A stretch of DNA of 64,000 bases from Roseomonas sp. KE2513 (GCF_016107305.1 NZ_RCVR01000002.1:124001-188000), one strand, 5' to 3'; counted from the first letter of the stretch, positions 1 to 8,794 are shown. Made by a program: numbers and translations. Notes: generated by a model not told the origin, from the letters alone.

Positions 1-1
1 C

Positions 2-301
2 GAGGAGGCGCTGACGAACTATCGCTTCCATACCGGCGCGGCGCAGCACTTCTTCTGTTCGCGCTGCGGCATCTACACGCATCATCAGCGCCGATCGAAC
101 ACAGCGCTCTACGCCGTGAACGTCGCCTGCCTGGACGGGGTAAGCCCGTTCGACTTCCTCGAGGTGCCGGTCATGGACGGCATCAACCACACGAACGACA
201 CTGGCAAGCCGACGCGGCGGGCAGGCACGCTCCGCTTCATCCCCGCTGACGAGCCGCCGCCGGACGGCAGCCGCACGGCAGGGTTCCCACCGGAAAGCTG
301 A
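2..301 (+). CDS. GFA/CENP-V family protein, 3' part
   Basis: The window opens inside this gene; about 99 C-terminal residues are visible and the TGA stop is at 299-301. A CxxC pair (Cys19 and Cys22 of the visible part, in CSRCGIYTHH) followed by a segment reading YAVNVACLDGV is typical of the glutathione-dependent formaldehyde-activating (GFA, Mss4-fold) family, which binds zinc through paired cysteines. The family name is historical: few members are shown to act on formaldehyde, so no substrate is assigned. The tail after about residue 80 is hydrophilic and not recognisable. The start and the first cysteine pair lie outside the window. Confidence 0.8.
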   Translation, partial: EEALTNYRFHTGAAQHFFCSRCGIYTHHQRRSNTALYAVNVACLDGVSPFDFLEVPVMDGINHTNDTGKPTRRAGTLRFIPADEPPPDGSRTAGFPPES

Positions 302-481
302 CAGCTTCCCGCCGTATGCCACGCCTCAATGCCGACGCGCGGTCAATCTCGGGGGCACATGGCGCCGTCAGCATGGCCGCAGAGGCGTTGTTCCGTCCCG
401 GTGCCCCTCGCTTCCTGCTTCCACCACCCCCCGCCATTCCTCAATACTCCCGGCAGAGGAAACGAACCGGGAAGAAACGCC

Positions 482-1453
482 ATGAACGTCACCCGCCGCA
501 CGCTCGGCCTGGGCGCCGCCGCGCTCGCTACGCCCCTGCTTCCAAAGCCCGTCCTCGCCCAGCGCGGCTTCCCCGACAAACCGATTCGCATGCTCGTGCC
601 CTGGGCGCCCGGCGGCACCACCGACGTGCAGATGCGCGCGGTCTGCGAGCAAGCGGGCAAGCGCCTCGGCCAGCCGGTGGTGGTTGAGAACAAGGCCGGC
701 GCGGGCGGCATCCTCGGCGCACAGGCGCTGCTGAACGAGCGGCCGGACGGCTACACCCTCTCCCAGATGCCGATCAGCGTCTTCCGCGTGCCCTTCATGA
801 GCCAGCGCCCGCCCTTCGACCCGCTGGCCGACTTCACCTACATCTCCCACCTCACCGGCTACCTCTTCGGCGTGGTGGTGCGGGCGGACGCGCCCTGGCC
901 TGACTTCAACGCCTTCCTGGCGGAGGCGAAGGCCAATCCGGGCCGGTTCAACTACGGCACGCCGGGCGTCGGCACCTCGCTGCATATCACCATGGAGCGG
1001 ATCGCGACGGAGCGGGACGTCAACTGGGTCCACGTGCCCTTCCGGGGCGTCGCCGAGAACATGCAGGCCCTGCTCGGCGGCCAGATCCACGCGACGGCCG
1101 ATAGCTCCGGCTGGGCCCCGCTGGTCGAGGAGGGCCGGCTGCGCCTGCTGGTCACCTGGGGCCCGGAGCGGGCGAAGCGCTTCCCGGCGGTGCCAACGCT
1201 GAAGGAACTCGGCATGGATATCGTCTCCACCTCCCCCTACGGGATTGCGGGGCCGAAGGGGATGGATCCCGCGGTGGTGCGGGTGATCGACACCGCCTTC
1301 CGGGGCGCCGTCGCCGATCCCGCGCACATGGCGGTGCTGGACAAGTTCGACATGCCCGCGATGGCCATGGGACCAGAGGATTATACTGCCTTCGTGCGCC
1401 GTCAGGTGGAGGAGGAGTCCGCGATGATCCGGCGAATGGGGCTCAGGCTTTAG
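482..1453 (+). CDS. Bug/TctC-family substrate-binding protein
   Basis: Encodes 323 residues starting at ATG 482 behind a GGAAGAAA ribosome-binding sequence; an upstream in-frame ATG at 329 would add an unlikely leader. The N terminus (MNVTRRTLGLGAAALATPLL, cleavage near AQR) is a Tat- or Sec-like signal peptide. Motifs FPDKPIRMLVPWAPGGTTD, VVENKAGAGG and PDGYTL define the periplasmic binding proteins of tripartite tricarboxylate transporters (Bug family), which bind carboxylates between two lobes. No TctA or TctB membrane partners are nearby, so it is an orphan receptor; the ligand cannot be read from sequence. It overlaps the 3' end of the convergent MATE gene by 11 bases. Confidence 0.92.
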   Translation: MNVTRRTLGLGAAALATPLLPKPVLAQRGFPDKPIRMLVPWAPGGTTDVQMRAVCEQAGKRLGQPVVVENKAGAGGILGAQALLNERPDGYTLSQMPISVFRVPFMSQRPPFDPLADFTYISHLTGYLFGVVVRADAPWPDFNAFLAEAKANPGRFNYGTPGVGTSLHITMERIATERDVNWVHVPFRGVAENMQALLGGQIHATADSSGWAPLVEEGRLRLLVTWGPERAKRFPAVPTLKELGMDIVSTSPYGIAGPKGMDPAVVRVIDTAFRGAVADPAHMAVLDKFDMPAMAMGPEDYTAFVRRQVEEESAMIRRMGLRL

Positions 1454-2813
1454 GCGCGGCGGAGGGGCTGGTGGCACCGGGCCGCGCCGCCCAGACGCCC
1501 GGGCGTACACCGGCGGCCGTCACCAGCCCATAGGCGGTGATGCCGAGGGCGACGGCCAGGAACTGCCCGTCGAGCCCCATGCCCAGCACATCCCCCAGGA
1601 GCCAGCCGCCGCCGACCGCGACCCCGATGCGCGAGAGGCCCGCCGCCACCGGCCAGCCCATCCGCCCCGCCCCCTGCGAGGCGAAGTAGAGCGCCATTCC
1701 CAGGCCGAAGCCCCCGAAGGCGAAGCCGGTGTAGGAGAGCGCCCGCGAGGCGATGGCGATCACCGCGGGATCGGCGGTGAAGAAGCCCGCGAAGGCCACC
1801 GGCGCCATGGCGATCACGAGGCCGATCACGCCGGTGATCGCCAGCGCCATCACGCCGCCTGTCCAGGCCAGGCGCAGCCCCTCGTCCCACCGCCCCGCCC
1901 CGACGGTGCGGCCCACCAGCGCCGTGAGGGCGGAACCCACCCCGAAAGCGATGGGGATCATCACGAATTCCAGCCGTGCGGAGATGCCGTAGGCCGCGAC
2001 CGCTGCCGCTCCGTGCGAGGCCACCCGCGCCGTGACGAGCATGGTCGTGAGGTTCGCCACCCCCGCCAGCAGGCTCGCGGCCAATCCGACCGAGAGGATG
2101 CGGCGGAACATCTCCCAGGAGGGCCGCACCCGCAGCGCCGGGCGGAACCCCGCCCGCCCCCGCAGCACCGCGGCGCCCATCACGAGCGTGGAGACGAGGA
2201 ACACGATCCCCAACGCGGCGCCGATCCCCGGCAGCCCCATGCCCAGCGGCTCCGCGAGTACCCAGGCGAGCGGCGGATGGGCGCCCCAGGTGAGCAGCAG
2301 CACCCGCGCCGCCAGCGCGTGCTGCCCGCCGCCGCGGAGGACCGAGGCGAGGGTATTGGCCAGCCAGAGCGGCACGGCGCCGAGGCCGAAGAGCCACATG
2401 GCATAGGGTGCCGCAGCTTCCGCGGCCGTCGGCCCCCCGATCGCGCCCAGCACCGCCCGCGGGAACATCGCAAGCGGCAGGACGAAGACCAGGCCGGCGA
2501 CGACCGCGATCAGCACGGCATGCAGCACGAGGTCCGAGGCCTCGTCCCGCCTGCCCGCGCCGAGCGCCCGCGCGGTGGCCGAGGCGACGCCGCCGCCCAT
2601 AGCGCCGCCGGACATCTGGCTCATTAAAAGGCTGAAGGGCAGCACCACCGACCACCCCGCGAGCGCCGCCGTGCCCTGGCGGGCCGCGAGCCAGGTTTCG
2701 GCCACCTGGGACACAACCTGCAGGATGGAGCTGAGCGCGGTGGGCGCCGCCAGCGCCAGGATCCGCCGCGCGGGGGAGACGGTGGGCAGCGAAGCGGCGA
2801 GGCTTTCAGCCAT
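1443..2813 (-). CDS. MATE-family multidrug efflux transporter
   Basis: 456 residues, about 12 hydrophobic segments, two homologous halves (SILQVVSQVAETWLA in the first; SLLAGVANLTTMLVTARV in the second), the usual size for MATE (multidrug and toxic compound extrusion) antiporters of the inner membrane, which exchange cationic drugs for H+ or Na+. The ATG at 2813 overlaps the last 8 bases of the hxlR-type gene, so the two are translated from one message; a longer frame back to 2906 would run through the regulator and is rejected. Context suggests that the HxlR regulator controls this pump. Ligand unknown. Confidence 0.9.
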   Translation of the reverse strand: MAESLAASLPTVSPARRILALAAPTALSSILQVVSQVAETWLAARQGTAALAGWSVVLPFSLLMSQMSGGAMGGGVASATARALGAGRRDEASDLVLHAVLIAVVAGLVFVLPLAMFPRAVLGAIGGPTAAEAAAPYAMWLFGLGAVPLWLANTLASVLRGGGQHALAARVLLLTWGAHPPLAWVLAEPLGMGLPGIGAALGIVFLVSTLVMGAAVLRGRAGFRPALRVRPSWEMFRRILSVGLAASLLAGVANLTTMLVTARVASHGAAAVAAYGISARLEFVMIPIAFGVGSALTALVGRTVGAGRWDEGLRLAWTGGVMALAITGVIGLVIAMAPVAFAGFFTADPAVIAIASRALSYTGFAFGGFGLGMALYFASQGAGRMGWPVAAGLSRIGVAVGGGWLLGDVLGMGLDGQFLAVALGITAYGLVTAAGVRPGVWAARPGATSPSAAPKA

Positions 2814-3288
2814 GGGCCACCTCCGGCGCCAGGCGGCGGCGCATGACTTCGCCCGCCCCGGGGCCGGGCAGCAGGCGGACCGATTCGGGGCGCAGCGGGG
2901 CGCCATCGGCCCCGCGAGGGGGCTCGGCCGTCACTTCCTCCCCAGTCTCGGCATTCACGAGCTGAACGACGGGGCCGTCTGGAGCCATCCAGCGGTCGCT
3001 CCAGGCCTTGAGGGCGAGGAAGGCGGGGAAGAAGTCGCGGCCCTTCTCGGTCAGACGGTAGGCGTGGCGGGCGCCCTCCGGCACCCGCTCGAGCATCCCG
3101 TGCTCCACCAGCTTCGCCAGCCGCGCGCTGAGGATGTTGGAGGCGATGCCGAGGTGGCGCTCGAAGTCGTCGAAGCGGGTGGTGCCGTAGAAGGCCTCCC
3201 GGAGGACGAGGATCGCCCAGCGCTCCCCGAGGACCTCCATGGAGCGCGCAATCGGGCAGCGCATTCGCGAGAAATCGGTGCGGGGCAT
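2806..3288 (-). CDS. HxlR-family transcriptional regulator
   Basis: 160 residues from ATG 3288, chosen because an AGAGG ribosome-binding site precedes it; an in-frame ATG at 3312 lies inside the palindromic operator and lacks one. The N-terminal half carries the HxlR winged helix (CPIARSMEVLGERWAILVLR, then HLGIASNILSARLAKLVEHG and a wing ending in YRLTEKG). Cys11, before the first helix, is at the position used as redox or quinone sensor in some family members (YodB, QorR). The C-terminal 60 residues are an extension of unknown role. It is the first gene of a two-gene unit with the MATE exporter and lies just behind two palindromes at 3306-3343, so autoregulation is likely. Confidence 0.9.
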   Translation of the reverse strand: MPRTDFSRMRCPIARSMEVLGERWAILVLREAFYGTTRFDDFERHLGIASNILSARLAKLVEHGMLERVPEGARHAYRLTEKGRDFFPAFLALKAWSDRWMAPDGPVVQLVNAETGEEVTAEPPRGADGAPLRPESVRLLPGPGAGEVMRRRLAPEVAHG

Positions 3289-3305
3289 GGGGCGCCTCTG
3301 GGTAA

Positions 3306-3343
3306 CTTGCATGATGCAAGCCTATTCGCTTGCATCATGCAAG
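3306..3343. promoter_or_regulatory. Double palindromic operator upstream of hxlR-MATE
   Basis: Two 15-bp palindromes, CTTGCATGATGCAAG (3306-3320) and CTTGCATCATGCAAG (3329-3343), each have perfect 7-bp arms around one central base. They are reverse complements of each other, separated by 8 bp, with centres 23 bp apart, about two helical turns. They lie 18-55 bases upstream of the HxlR-family start and touch the stop codon of the Gre-like gene. This is the layout expected for cooperative binding of two HxlR dimers; the link to this regulator is inference from position. Confidence 0.7.
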
Positions 3344-3799
3344 CTAATCCACGGCGTCGTTCTCCACGGCCAGGACGGTGAAGATGCGGCCGCCGGGACC
3401 TTCCACCTCGTTGCCGGGTTCCGCGCCCTCCAGGGCCAGGGCGAGTGGGGCGCGCCAGCCGATGAGACCGGCCGACGGGTTTGCCTCATCCTCGCCCACG
3501 ATCCGGAGGCGACAGGGCGCGGCGCCTCCATCCGCGACGGTCAGCCAGGAGCCGAAGCCGGCCGCCCTTCCCTTCGGCGGCGCGGTGAGTTGCGCACTGG
3601 CACGGCGCTGCCGCCAGTAGTGCAGGTTCCGCTGCTCCATGGGATCGGGCGAGGACAGGGCCAACAGGCGGGCGAGTTCGGCCTCCATGCGGACGAGGCC
3701 GCTGGCCGTCACCGGATTGGGGCCAGGCGGAACGGGGCGCTCGGGCGGCGGCTCCGGCGGCTCGCTGCCATCCGGCTCACGGACGAAGGCGCGGCTCAT
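3344..3799 (-). CDS. Short GreA/GreB-family protein
   Basis: 151 residues. The C-terminal half (LRIVGEDEANPSAGLIGW, then APLALALEGAEPGNEVE) is the FKBP-like domain of Gre transcript-cleavage factors, which bind the secondary channel rim of RNA polymerase. The N-terminal part is a proline-rich leader (residues 1-35) plus one short helix, and the long antiparallel coiled coil with its acidic tip is not visible. Classical transcript cleavage is therefore doubtful; it may compete for the secondary channel or have another role. It starts 1 base after the stop of the upstream small membrane protein gene and its own stop abuts the hxlR operator. Confidence 0.7.
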   Translation of the reverse strand: MSRAFVREPDGSEPPEPPPERPVPPGPNPVTASGLVRMEAELARLLALSSPDPMEQRNLHYWRQRRASAQLTAPPKGRAAGFGSWLTVADGGAAPCRLRIVGEDEANPSAGLIGWRAPLALALEGAEPGNEVEGPGGRIFTVLAVENDAVD

Positions 3800-3800
3800 C

Positions 3801-4103
3801 TCAGCCGCGGCCGATCGCCCGCCGCAACCCCGCGCTCCAGCCGGCGACGCGCGCGGACATGGAGACCTCCAGCGCCTCGATCTTCGAGACCGCCCCGGGC
3901 CAGCGGCCCTGCACCCAGGACCAGCGGTTGGCGGCCCAGAGATACTGGTCCCGCAGGACGAAGACGCCCAGCGCGAGGAAGAGGAAGCCCTGCAGGAAGG
4001 GCAGGATGCAGCCGAGCACGCCGAGCACGATGAAGCCCCAGCCGAGGCGCTTGCGGCTCCGGTCCGGCTTCAGGGCGATGTAAGGGGGGCGGGCGTTTTC
4101 CAT
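3801..4103 (-). CDS. Small two-helix membrane protein
   Basis: 100 residues with one strong hydrophobic block from about residue 20 to 50 (LGWGFIVLGVLGCILPFLQG then FLFLALGVFVLR) that can form two closely spaced membrane helices, followed by an amphipathic, basic C terminus. Size and layout resemble the small PGPGW-type putative transmembrane proteins, but that motif is not intact, so no family is claimed. It is 53 bases downstream of lpdA on the same strand and 1 base upstream of the Gre-like gene, probably in one transcript. Function unknown. Confidence 0.65.
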   Translation of the reverse strand: MENARPPYIALKPDRSRKRLGWGFIVLGVLGCILPFLQGFLFLALGVFVLRDQYLWAANRWSWVQGRWPGAVSKIEALEVSMSARVAGWSAGLRRAIGRG

Positions 4104-4156
4104 CGCCCGCCAGATGGCCCAGGCGCCGCGCGGATCAAGCGCGGCGCGCGGCTTCG

Positions 4157-5548
4157 TCAGATGTGGATGGGGCGCCCGTCCACGGCCAGGGCCGCTTCCT
4201 TCACCGATTCGCTCAGCGTCGGGTGGGCGTGGCAGATGCGGGCCACGTCCTCGGCGCTGGCGCCGAACTCGATGGCCGTCACCATCTCCGCGATCAGGTG
4301 GCCGGCATCCGGGCCCAGAATATGGGCGCCGAGCACGCGGTCGGTCGTCTTGTCCGCAAGGATCTTCACGAAGCCGTCCGTATCGCCCATGGCGCGGGCA
4401 CGGCCATTGGCGGTGAAGGGGAACTTGCCGGACTTGTAGGCGGTGCCGGCGGCCTTCAGTTCCTCCTCCGTCGCGCCCACGGCCGCCACCTCGGGCCAGG
4501 TGTAGACGATGCCGGGGATGGCGCCGTAGTTCACGTGGCCGTGCTGGCCGGCGAGGATCTCGGCGACCGCGACGCCCTCGTCCTCGGCCTTGTGGGCGAG
4601 CATGGCGCCCGCGATCACGTCGCCGATGGCGTAGATGCCGGGCACGTTGGTCGCGAAGTGCGCGTCGGTCTTCACCCGGCCGCGCTCGTCCAGCGCGACG
4701 CCGACCGTCTCGAGGCCGAGATCCGCCGTGTAGGGGCGGCGGCCGATGGCGACGAGGACGGCGTCGGCCTCGATCGTCTGGGCCTCGCCGCCCTTGGCGG
4801 GCTCCACTGTCAGGGTGACGCCGGCATCGGTCTTCGTCGCGCCGGTCACCTTGTGGCCGAGCTTGAACTTGAAGCCCTGCTTGCCGAGCACGCGCTCGAA
4901 GTTCTTCGCGATCTCGTTGTCCATGCCGGGCAGCAGGCGGTCGAAGAACTCGATCACCGTCACCTCGGCGCCGAGGCGCCGCCAGACGCTTCCCAGCTCG
5001 AGCCCGATCACGCCGCCGCCGATGACGACGAGGTGCTTCGGCACACTCTCGAACTCCAGCGCGCCAGTGGAGGTGACGACGCGCTTCTCATCGATCTCGA
5101 CGCCCTTGAGCGGCACGCTCTCGCTGCCCGTCGCGATGACGATGTTCTTCGTCTCGTAGGTCGTGCCGGCCACCTCGACCTTGCCGGGGGCGGTAATCTC
5201 CCCCGAGCCCTTCAGCCAGGTGACCTTGTTCTTGCGGAAGAGGAACTCGACCCCCTTCACGTTGGCCGAGACCACCTCGCCCTTCCGCGCCTGCATCCGG
5301 GCGAGGTCGAGCTTCACGCCCTCCACGTTGATGCCGTGGTCGGCGAACTTGTGGGCGATCTCCTCGAAGTTCTCGGAGGACTGGAGCAGCGCCTTGGAGG
5401 GGATGCAGCCAATGTTGAGGCAGGTGCCGCCCAGCGTCTCCCGCTTCTCCACGCAGGCCACCTTCATGCCGAGCTGGGCCGCCCGGATGGCGCAGACATA
5501 GCCGCCGGGGCCGGAGCCGATGACGATGAGGTCGAAGGAGTCGGGCAT
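4157..5548 (-). CDS. lpdA: Dihydrolipoyl dehydrogenase (E3)
   Basis: 463 residues from ATG 5548 behind AGGAC; a TTG 18 bases upstream is also in frame but less likely. FAD-binding GSGPGG at residues 11-16, redox-active disulfide Cys43-Cys48 in [15 protein letters not shown], a second NAD-binding [11 protein letters not shown], and the active-site HAHPTLSE near the C terminus are all present. E3 reoxidises dihydrolipoamide of the 2-oxoglutarate (and other 2-oxoacid) dehydrogenase complexes, passing electrons to NAD. It is on the same strand as sucA and sucB but separated from sucB by a three-gene iron ABC transporter, an insertion into what is usually a compact sucA-sucB-lpd group. Confidence 0.97.
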   Translation of the reverse strand: MPDSFDLIVIGSGPGGYVCAIRAAQLGMKVACVEKRETLGGTCLNIGCIPSKALLQSSENFEEIAHKFADHGINVEGVKLDLARMQARKGEVVSANVKGVEFLFRKNKVTWLKGSGEITAPGKVEVAGTTYETKNIVIATGSESVPLKGVEIDEKRVVTSTGALEFESVPKHLVVIGGGVIGLELGSVWRRLGAEVTVIEFFDRLLPGMDNEIAKNFERVLGKQGFKFKLGHKVTGATKTDAGVTLTVEPAKGGEAQTIEADAVLVAIGRRPYTADLGLETVGVALDERGRVKTDAHFATNVPGIYAIGDVIAGAMLAHKAEDEGVAVAEILAGQHGHVNYGAIPGIVYTWPEVAAVGATEEELKAAGTAYKSGKFPFTANGRARAMGDTDGFVKILADKTTDRVLGAHILGPDAGHLIAEMVTAIEFGASAEDVARICHAHPTLSESVKEAALAVDGRPIHI

Positions 5549-5678
5549 GGCGGGCGGGTCCTGCAATGATCTTGAAGGGGCAGGTAGCAGGCCCGGGGCC
5601 CGGCTTGAAGGGCGGAGGCGCCTTCAAGTGGTGTTCTGGCAGGGTTGTTCCGACCGCAACCCCGGCCGACGAGCGCGG

Positions 5679-6467
5679 TCAGGCCGCGCCGTCCAGCCTC
5701 GCCAGCGGGTAGATGGCGCGGTGCCCGCCCTCCACGGCCATGATGTGGCAGTCCACCCCGTAGATGCGGGCGAGCCTTTCGCGGGTCAGCACCTCCGCCA
5801 CCGGGCCGGCATGCACCGGTGCGCCCTCCTCCAGCATGAGGGCGGAATCGGCGTAGCGGGTGGCGAGGTTGAGGTCGTGCAGGACCATGACCGTCGCCAT
5901 GCCCGAGCGCCGCGTGTGGGCGCGGACCAGTTCCAGCAGGTGGAGCTGGTTGGCGAGGTCCAACGCCGAGGTCGGCTCGTCCAGCAGTAGCACGCGCGGC
6001 CGGCGCACCAGGGCGAGGGCTAGCGCCACCATCTGGCGCTGGCCGCCCGACATCTCCCCGGGCGTGCGGCGGGCGAGCGGCTGAAGGCCGAGCATGTCCA
6101 GCATCGCCTCGGCCCGGCGCAGGCTCTCGCGCGGGGCGGCCCAGGAGAACTGGCCGCCGTTCTGCGCTAACAGCAGCAGGTCGAAGACGGTGAGCTGCGC
6201 CGAGAGCTGCGCCACCCCCTGGGCCACGTAGCCGATCCGCCGGCTGCGCTCCGCGGGGCCGAGGGTCGTCAGGTCCTGCCCCTCCAGCCGGATGGTGCCG
6301 CTGACCGGCAGCAGGCCCGCCAAGCCGCGCACGAGGGAGGTCTTGCCCGCCCCGTTGCGGCCGAGCACCGCCAGGCATTCTCCCGCTTCCACCGCGCAGG
6401 AGACCCCGCGCACCGCCTGGTGGCGCCCGATGCGGACGCCGAGGTCTTCGATCCCGAGAAGGCTCAT
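5679..6467 (-). CDS. Iron-siderophore-type ABC transporter ATPase
   Basis: 262 residues from ATG 6467. Walker A GRNGAGKT (residues 37-44), Q-loop, ABC signature MSGGQRQMVALA, Walker B VLLLDEPTSALD and the H-loop (VMVLHDLN) are intact; the sequence groups with FecE/FhuC-type ATPases. It energises import of a ferric chelate together with the permease and binding protein encoded just upstream. Its start overlaps the permease stop (ATGA), implying coupled translation. The product would lie on the cytoplasmic face of the inner membrane. Confidence 0.93.
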   Translation of the reverse strand: MSLLGIEDLGVRIGRHQAVRGVSCAVEAGECLAVLGRNGAGKTSLVRGLAGLLPVSGTIRLEGQDLTTLGPAERSRRIGYVAQGVAQLSAQLTVFDLLLLAQNGGQFSWAAPRESLRRAEAMLDMLGLQPLARRTPGEMSGGQRQMVALALALVRRPRVLLLDEPTSALDLANQLHLLELVRAHTRRSGMATVMVLHDLNLATRYADSALMLEEGAPVHAGPVAEVLTRERLARIYGVDCHIMAVEGGHRAIYPLARLDGAA

Positions 6468-7582
6468 CGCACCGCCCGCCGCCGGCTGTGGAGGATCTGC
6501 GCGAGGAAGACCGGCAGCCCAAGCAGGGAGGTGATCATCCCGATCGGCAGCACCGCCCCCGGCAGGATGAGCTTGCTGGCCAGCGAGGCCAGCGTCAGCA
6601 CCAGCAGCCCGCAGGCCGCGGTGACCACGAGGGAGAAGCGCTGGTCCTCCCCCACTAGCATCCGCGCCATGTGGGGCGCGACCAGCCCGACGAAGCCGAC
6701 CACGCCGATGGTCGCGGTGGCCGAGGCCGCGAGGAGGGCGGCCGCCACCAGCATCATGAAGCGCAGCCGCTCCACCCGGATGCCCAGCACCACGGCGCCG
6801 TCCCCGAACCCGCGCAGCGCCGTCAGCGCCCAGGCGCGGGCGAGCAGCAGCGGCAGCACGAGGGCGAGGATGGCCGCGTTGATCGCCACCTTCGTCCATG
6901 TGGCCTTCAGCAGCGATCCCAGCAGCCAGAAGACGAGGGACTGAAGCTGGTTCACGTCCGCCATGTACTGCGCGACCGCGAGAAGCGCGGAGAAGGCGAA
7001 GTGGACAGCGATGCCGAGCAGCGTGACCGTCTCCACCCCCATTCCCGTCCGCCGGGCGAGGAGGGTGACGAGCACCACGGTGGCCAGCGCAAAAAGGAAG
7101 GCGTTGGCGGAGATGAACAATTCCGCCGGGATCCAGTCCGCGGCGGCGCCGAGGACGGAGGAGCCGAAGACGATCGCCATGGCCGCCCCGAAGCCGGCGG
7201 CGGAGGAGATGCCGAGGGTGAAGGGCTCGGCCAGCGGGTTGTTCAGCACCGTCTGCATCAGCGTGCCCGCGAGCGCGAGGGCGATGCCGGCCAGCGCTGC
7301 CGTGAAGGTGATGGGCATCCGGAGTTCCCAGAGCACTACGCGCACGGTGGGGTCGGCGGTGCCGGGGGAGAGCAACCCCTCCATCACCTCCTGCGGGGAG
7401 AGGGTTCCGGAGCCGACGACAAGATCCGCCAGCAGGGCCGCGCTGCCCGCCAGGAGTAGGGCGGCCAGGAGCAGCGCGCGCCAAGTGACGGAGCGCCGGT
7501 AGTCGCGAACCGCGACGCCCTCCCCGCCCTCCAGCTCCGGCGCGGCTATGACGGCGCCGGCGAGGCCCAGCCTCTGCGACAC
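6464..7582 (-). CDS. FecCD-family iron ABC transporter permease
   Basis: 372 residues from a GTG start at 7582 that overlaps the 3' end of the binding-protein gene by 3 codons. About ten hydrophobic segments and family motifs (LRMPITFTAALAGIALALAG, NNPLAEPFTLGISSAAGFGA, GVVGFVGLVAPHMARMLVG) identify the BtuC/FecCD permease family, inner-membrane channels for ferric siderophores, haem or cobalamin. An adjoining Fur-like box upstream of the operon favours iron. An ATGA overlap links it to the ATPase. A single permease gene means it probably acts as a homodimer. Confidence 0.94.
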   Translation of the reverse strand: MSQRLGLAGAVIAAPELEGGEGVAVRDYRRSVTWRALLLAALLLAGSAALLADLVVGSGTLSPQEVMEGLLSPGTADPTVRVVLWELRMPITFTAALAGIALALAGTLMQTVLNNPLAEPFTLGISSAAGFGAAMAIVFGSSVLGAAADWIPAELFISANAFLFALATVVLVTLLARRTGMGVETVTLLGIAVHFAFSALLAVAQYMADVNQLQSLVFWLLGSLLKATWTKVAINAAILALVLPLLLARAWALTALRGFGDGAVVLGIRVERLRFMMLVAAALLAASATATIGVVGFVGLVAPHMARMLVGEDQRFSLVVTAACGLLVLTLASLASKLILPGAVLPIGMITSLLGLPVFLAQILHSRRRAVR

Positions 7583-7589
7583 CGCTGCC

Positions 7590-8738
7590 CTACCCGCCGA
7601 CCCGCGGCGCGGTGGCCGAGATAAGGAAGGGCTGGGCCGGGATATGGGTGAAGCGGGCGAGGATGGTGCGGTAGGTCTCGTCCGGGTTCAGGTCGGCGAA
7701 CTGCTGGGGATGGAAGGCCTTCGCCAGCGCCTCCAGCCCCACGATGTTCAGGACATGGTTGTAGAAGCCGTGCCAGACGCCGAAGACCTGGCCTTCCCGC
7801 GCGGCCTCGACCTGGGCAAAGCCGGGGCGCGCCTCGAGCCGGGCGAGGGACTTGGCGACGGCCCCCTGGTCGCCGCCATAGCCGAAGGGCAGGGTCACGG
7901 CGCCGCGGCCGCGCCAGTTGGCACCGGTCATCACGTAGATATCCGGGCGGCGGGCGATGACGGTCTCCATCGTCACCTCCCCGGAGGCGCCGGGGACGAG
8001 GTCGGCGCCAATGTTGTGGCCGCCGGCGGCCTCGACCAACGGGCCCCAGCCGACGCGGCCCTGGGTGAAGCAGCAGGCCTCCGGGCCGGAGAAGCCGGCG
8101 CGGGTCTCGATGAAGACGTTCGGGCGCGTGCCGGCGGCGGCGATCCCGGCTTGGACACGAGCGAAGCGCTCGCGGGCGAAGCCGGCAAATTCGGCGGCCT
8201 CGGCCTCCCGGTCCAACACTTGGCCGAGGAGCTCGACGGAGCGGACGGCGTTGGGCACAGGGTCGTCGAAGCTGTCCACGAGGAGCAGCGGGATGTTGAG
8301 CTGTGCCAGCCGCTGGTCCACCCCCGCCTCCTTGAGTGCCCCCAGGGCGCGGGCCTCGGCCACCACCAGCTGCGGGCGGGAGGTCATCACCTGCTCGGCG
8401 TTCACCTGGCCGTTATCGCCGAAGCCCATGTCGGGAATGGCGGCAGCCTTGGGCCAGGCGCTGCGGAGGATGTTCCAGAAACCCTCGTCAGCCCGGCTGG
8501 GAATGTTGTTCCAGAGCACCACGCGGCCAAAGGGGTCGTCCCGATCCAGCATGGCGAGGATGGAGATGTTGCGGCCGTCCTGCAGGACGATGCGCTCGGG
8601 CTTGCGGGGAATGGTGACCTGCCGGCCGGCAAGGTCCGTGACCGTCAGAGGGTACTGCGTGGCCTGGGCGGGAGAAGCCAGGGCGAGGAGCGGCAGCACG
8701 GCGGCCGCCGCGAGGCGGCGAAGAGATGGCAGCGTCAT
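7590..8738 (-). CDS. Periplasmic iron-complex-binding protein
   Basis: 382 residues from ATG 8738 with an AGGA ribosome-binding site; the preceding in-frame start at 8792 would cover the Fur-like box. It has a signal peptide (MTLPSLRRLAAAAVLPLLAL, cleavage near ASPAQA) and the PeripBP_2 (FepB/BtuF, COG0614) fold: VTDLAGRQVTIPRKPERIV at the mature N terminus and conserved blocks through MTSRPQLVVAEARALG. It would deliver a ferric chelate to the FecCD permease. No TonB-dependent outer-membrane receptor is encoded beside it, so the ligand could arrive through a receptor elsewhere. First gene of the operon. Confidence 0.9.
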   Translation of the reverse strand: MTLPSLRRLAAAAVLPLLALASPAQATQYPLTVTDLAGRQVTIPRKPERIVLQDGRNISILAMLDRDDPFGRVVLWNNIPSRADEGFWNILRSAWPKAAAIPDMGFGDNGQVNAEQVMTSRPQLVVAEARALGALKEAGVDQRLAQLNIPLLLVDSFDDPVPNAVRSVELLGQVLDREAEAAEFAGFARERFARVQAGIAAAGTRPNVFIETRAGFSGPEACCFTQGRVGWGPLVEAAGGHNIGADLVPGASGEVTMETVIARRPDIYVMTGANWRGRGAVTLPFGYGGDQGAVAKSLARLEARPGFAQVEAAREGQVFGVWHGFYNHVLNIVGLEALAKAFHPQQFADLNPDETYRTILARFTHIPAQPFLISATAPRVGG

Positions 8739-8773
8739 TGGATGATCCTGTCGGCCAGGGGCCGTTTCAGGCT

Positions 8774-8794
8774 CATTGAGAATGACTTGCAATG
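8774..8794. promoter_or_regulatory. Fur-like iron box
   Basis: CATTGAGAATGACTTGCAATG is a 21-bp imperfect palindrome with CATTG/CAATG ends. Its core TGAGAAT-N-ACTTGCA resembles the Fur 7-1-7 motif (TGATAAT-N-ATTATCA), especially the TTGAGAATGATTTGCAA type common in proteobacteria. It lies 36-56 bases upstream of the binding-protein ATG, where it would overlap a promoter. Repression by Fur or a related iron regulator is inferred. Confidence 0.6.

Noticed and set aside
4163-5569. 468-codon plus-strand frame over lpdA, and similar frames over ahpF, sucC, mdh and ychF
   Set aside because: All are antisense mirror frames rich in His, Arg, Gly and Ala with no ribosome-binding sites or domains.
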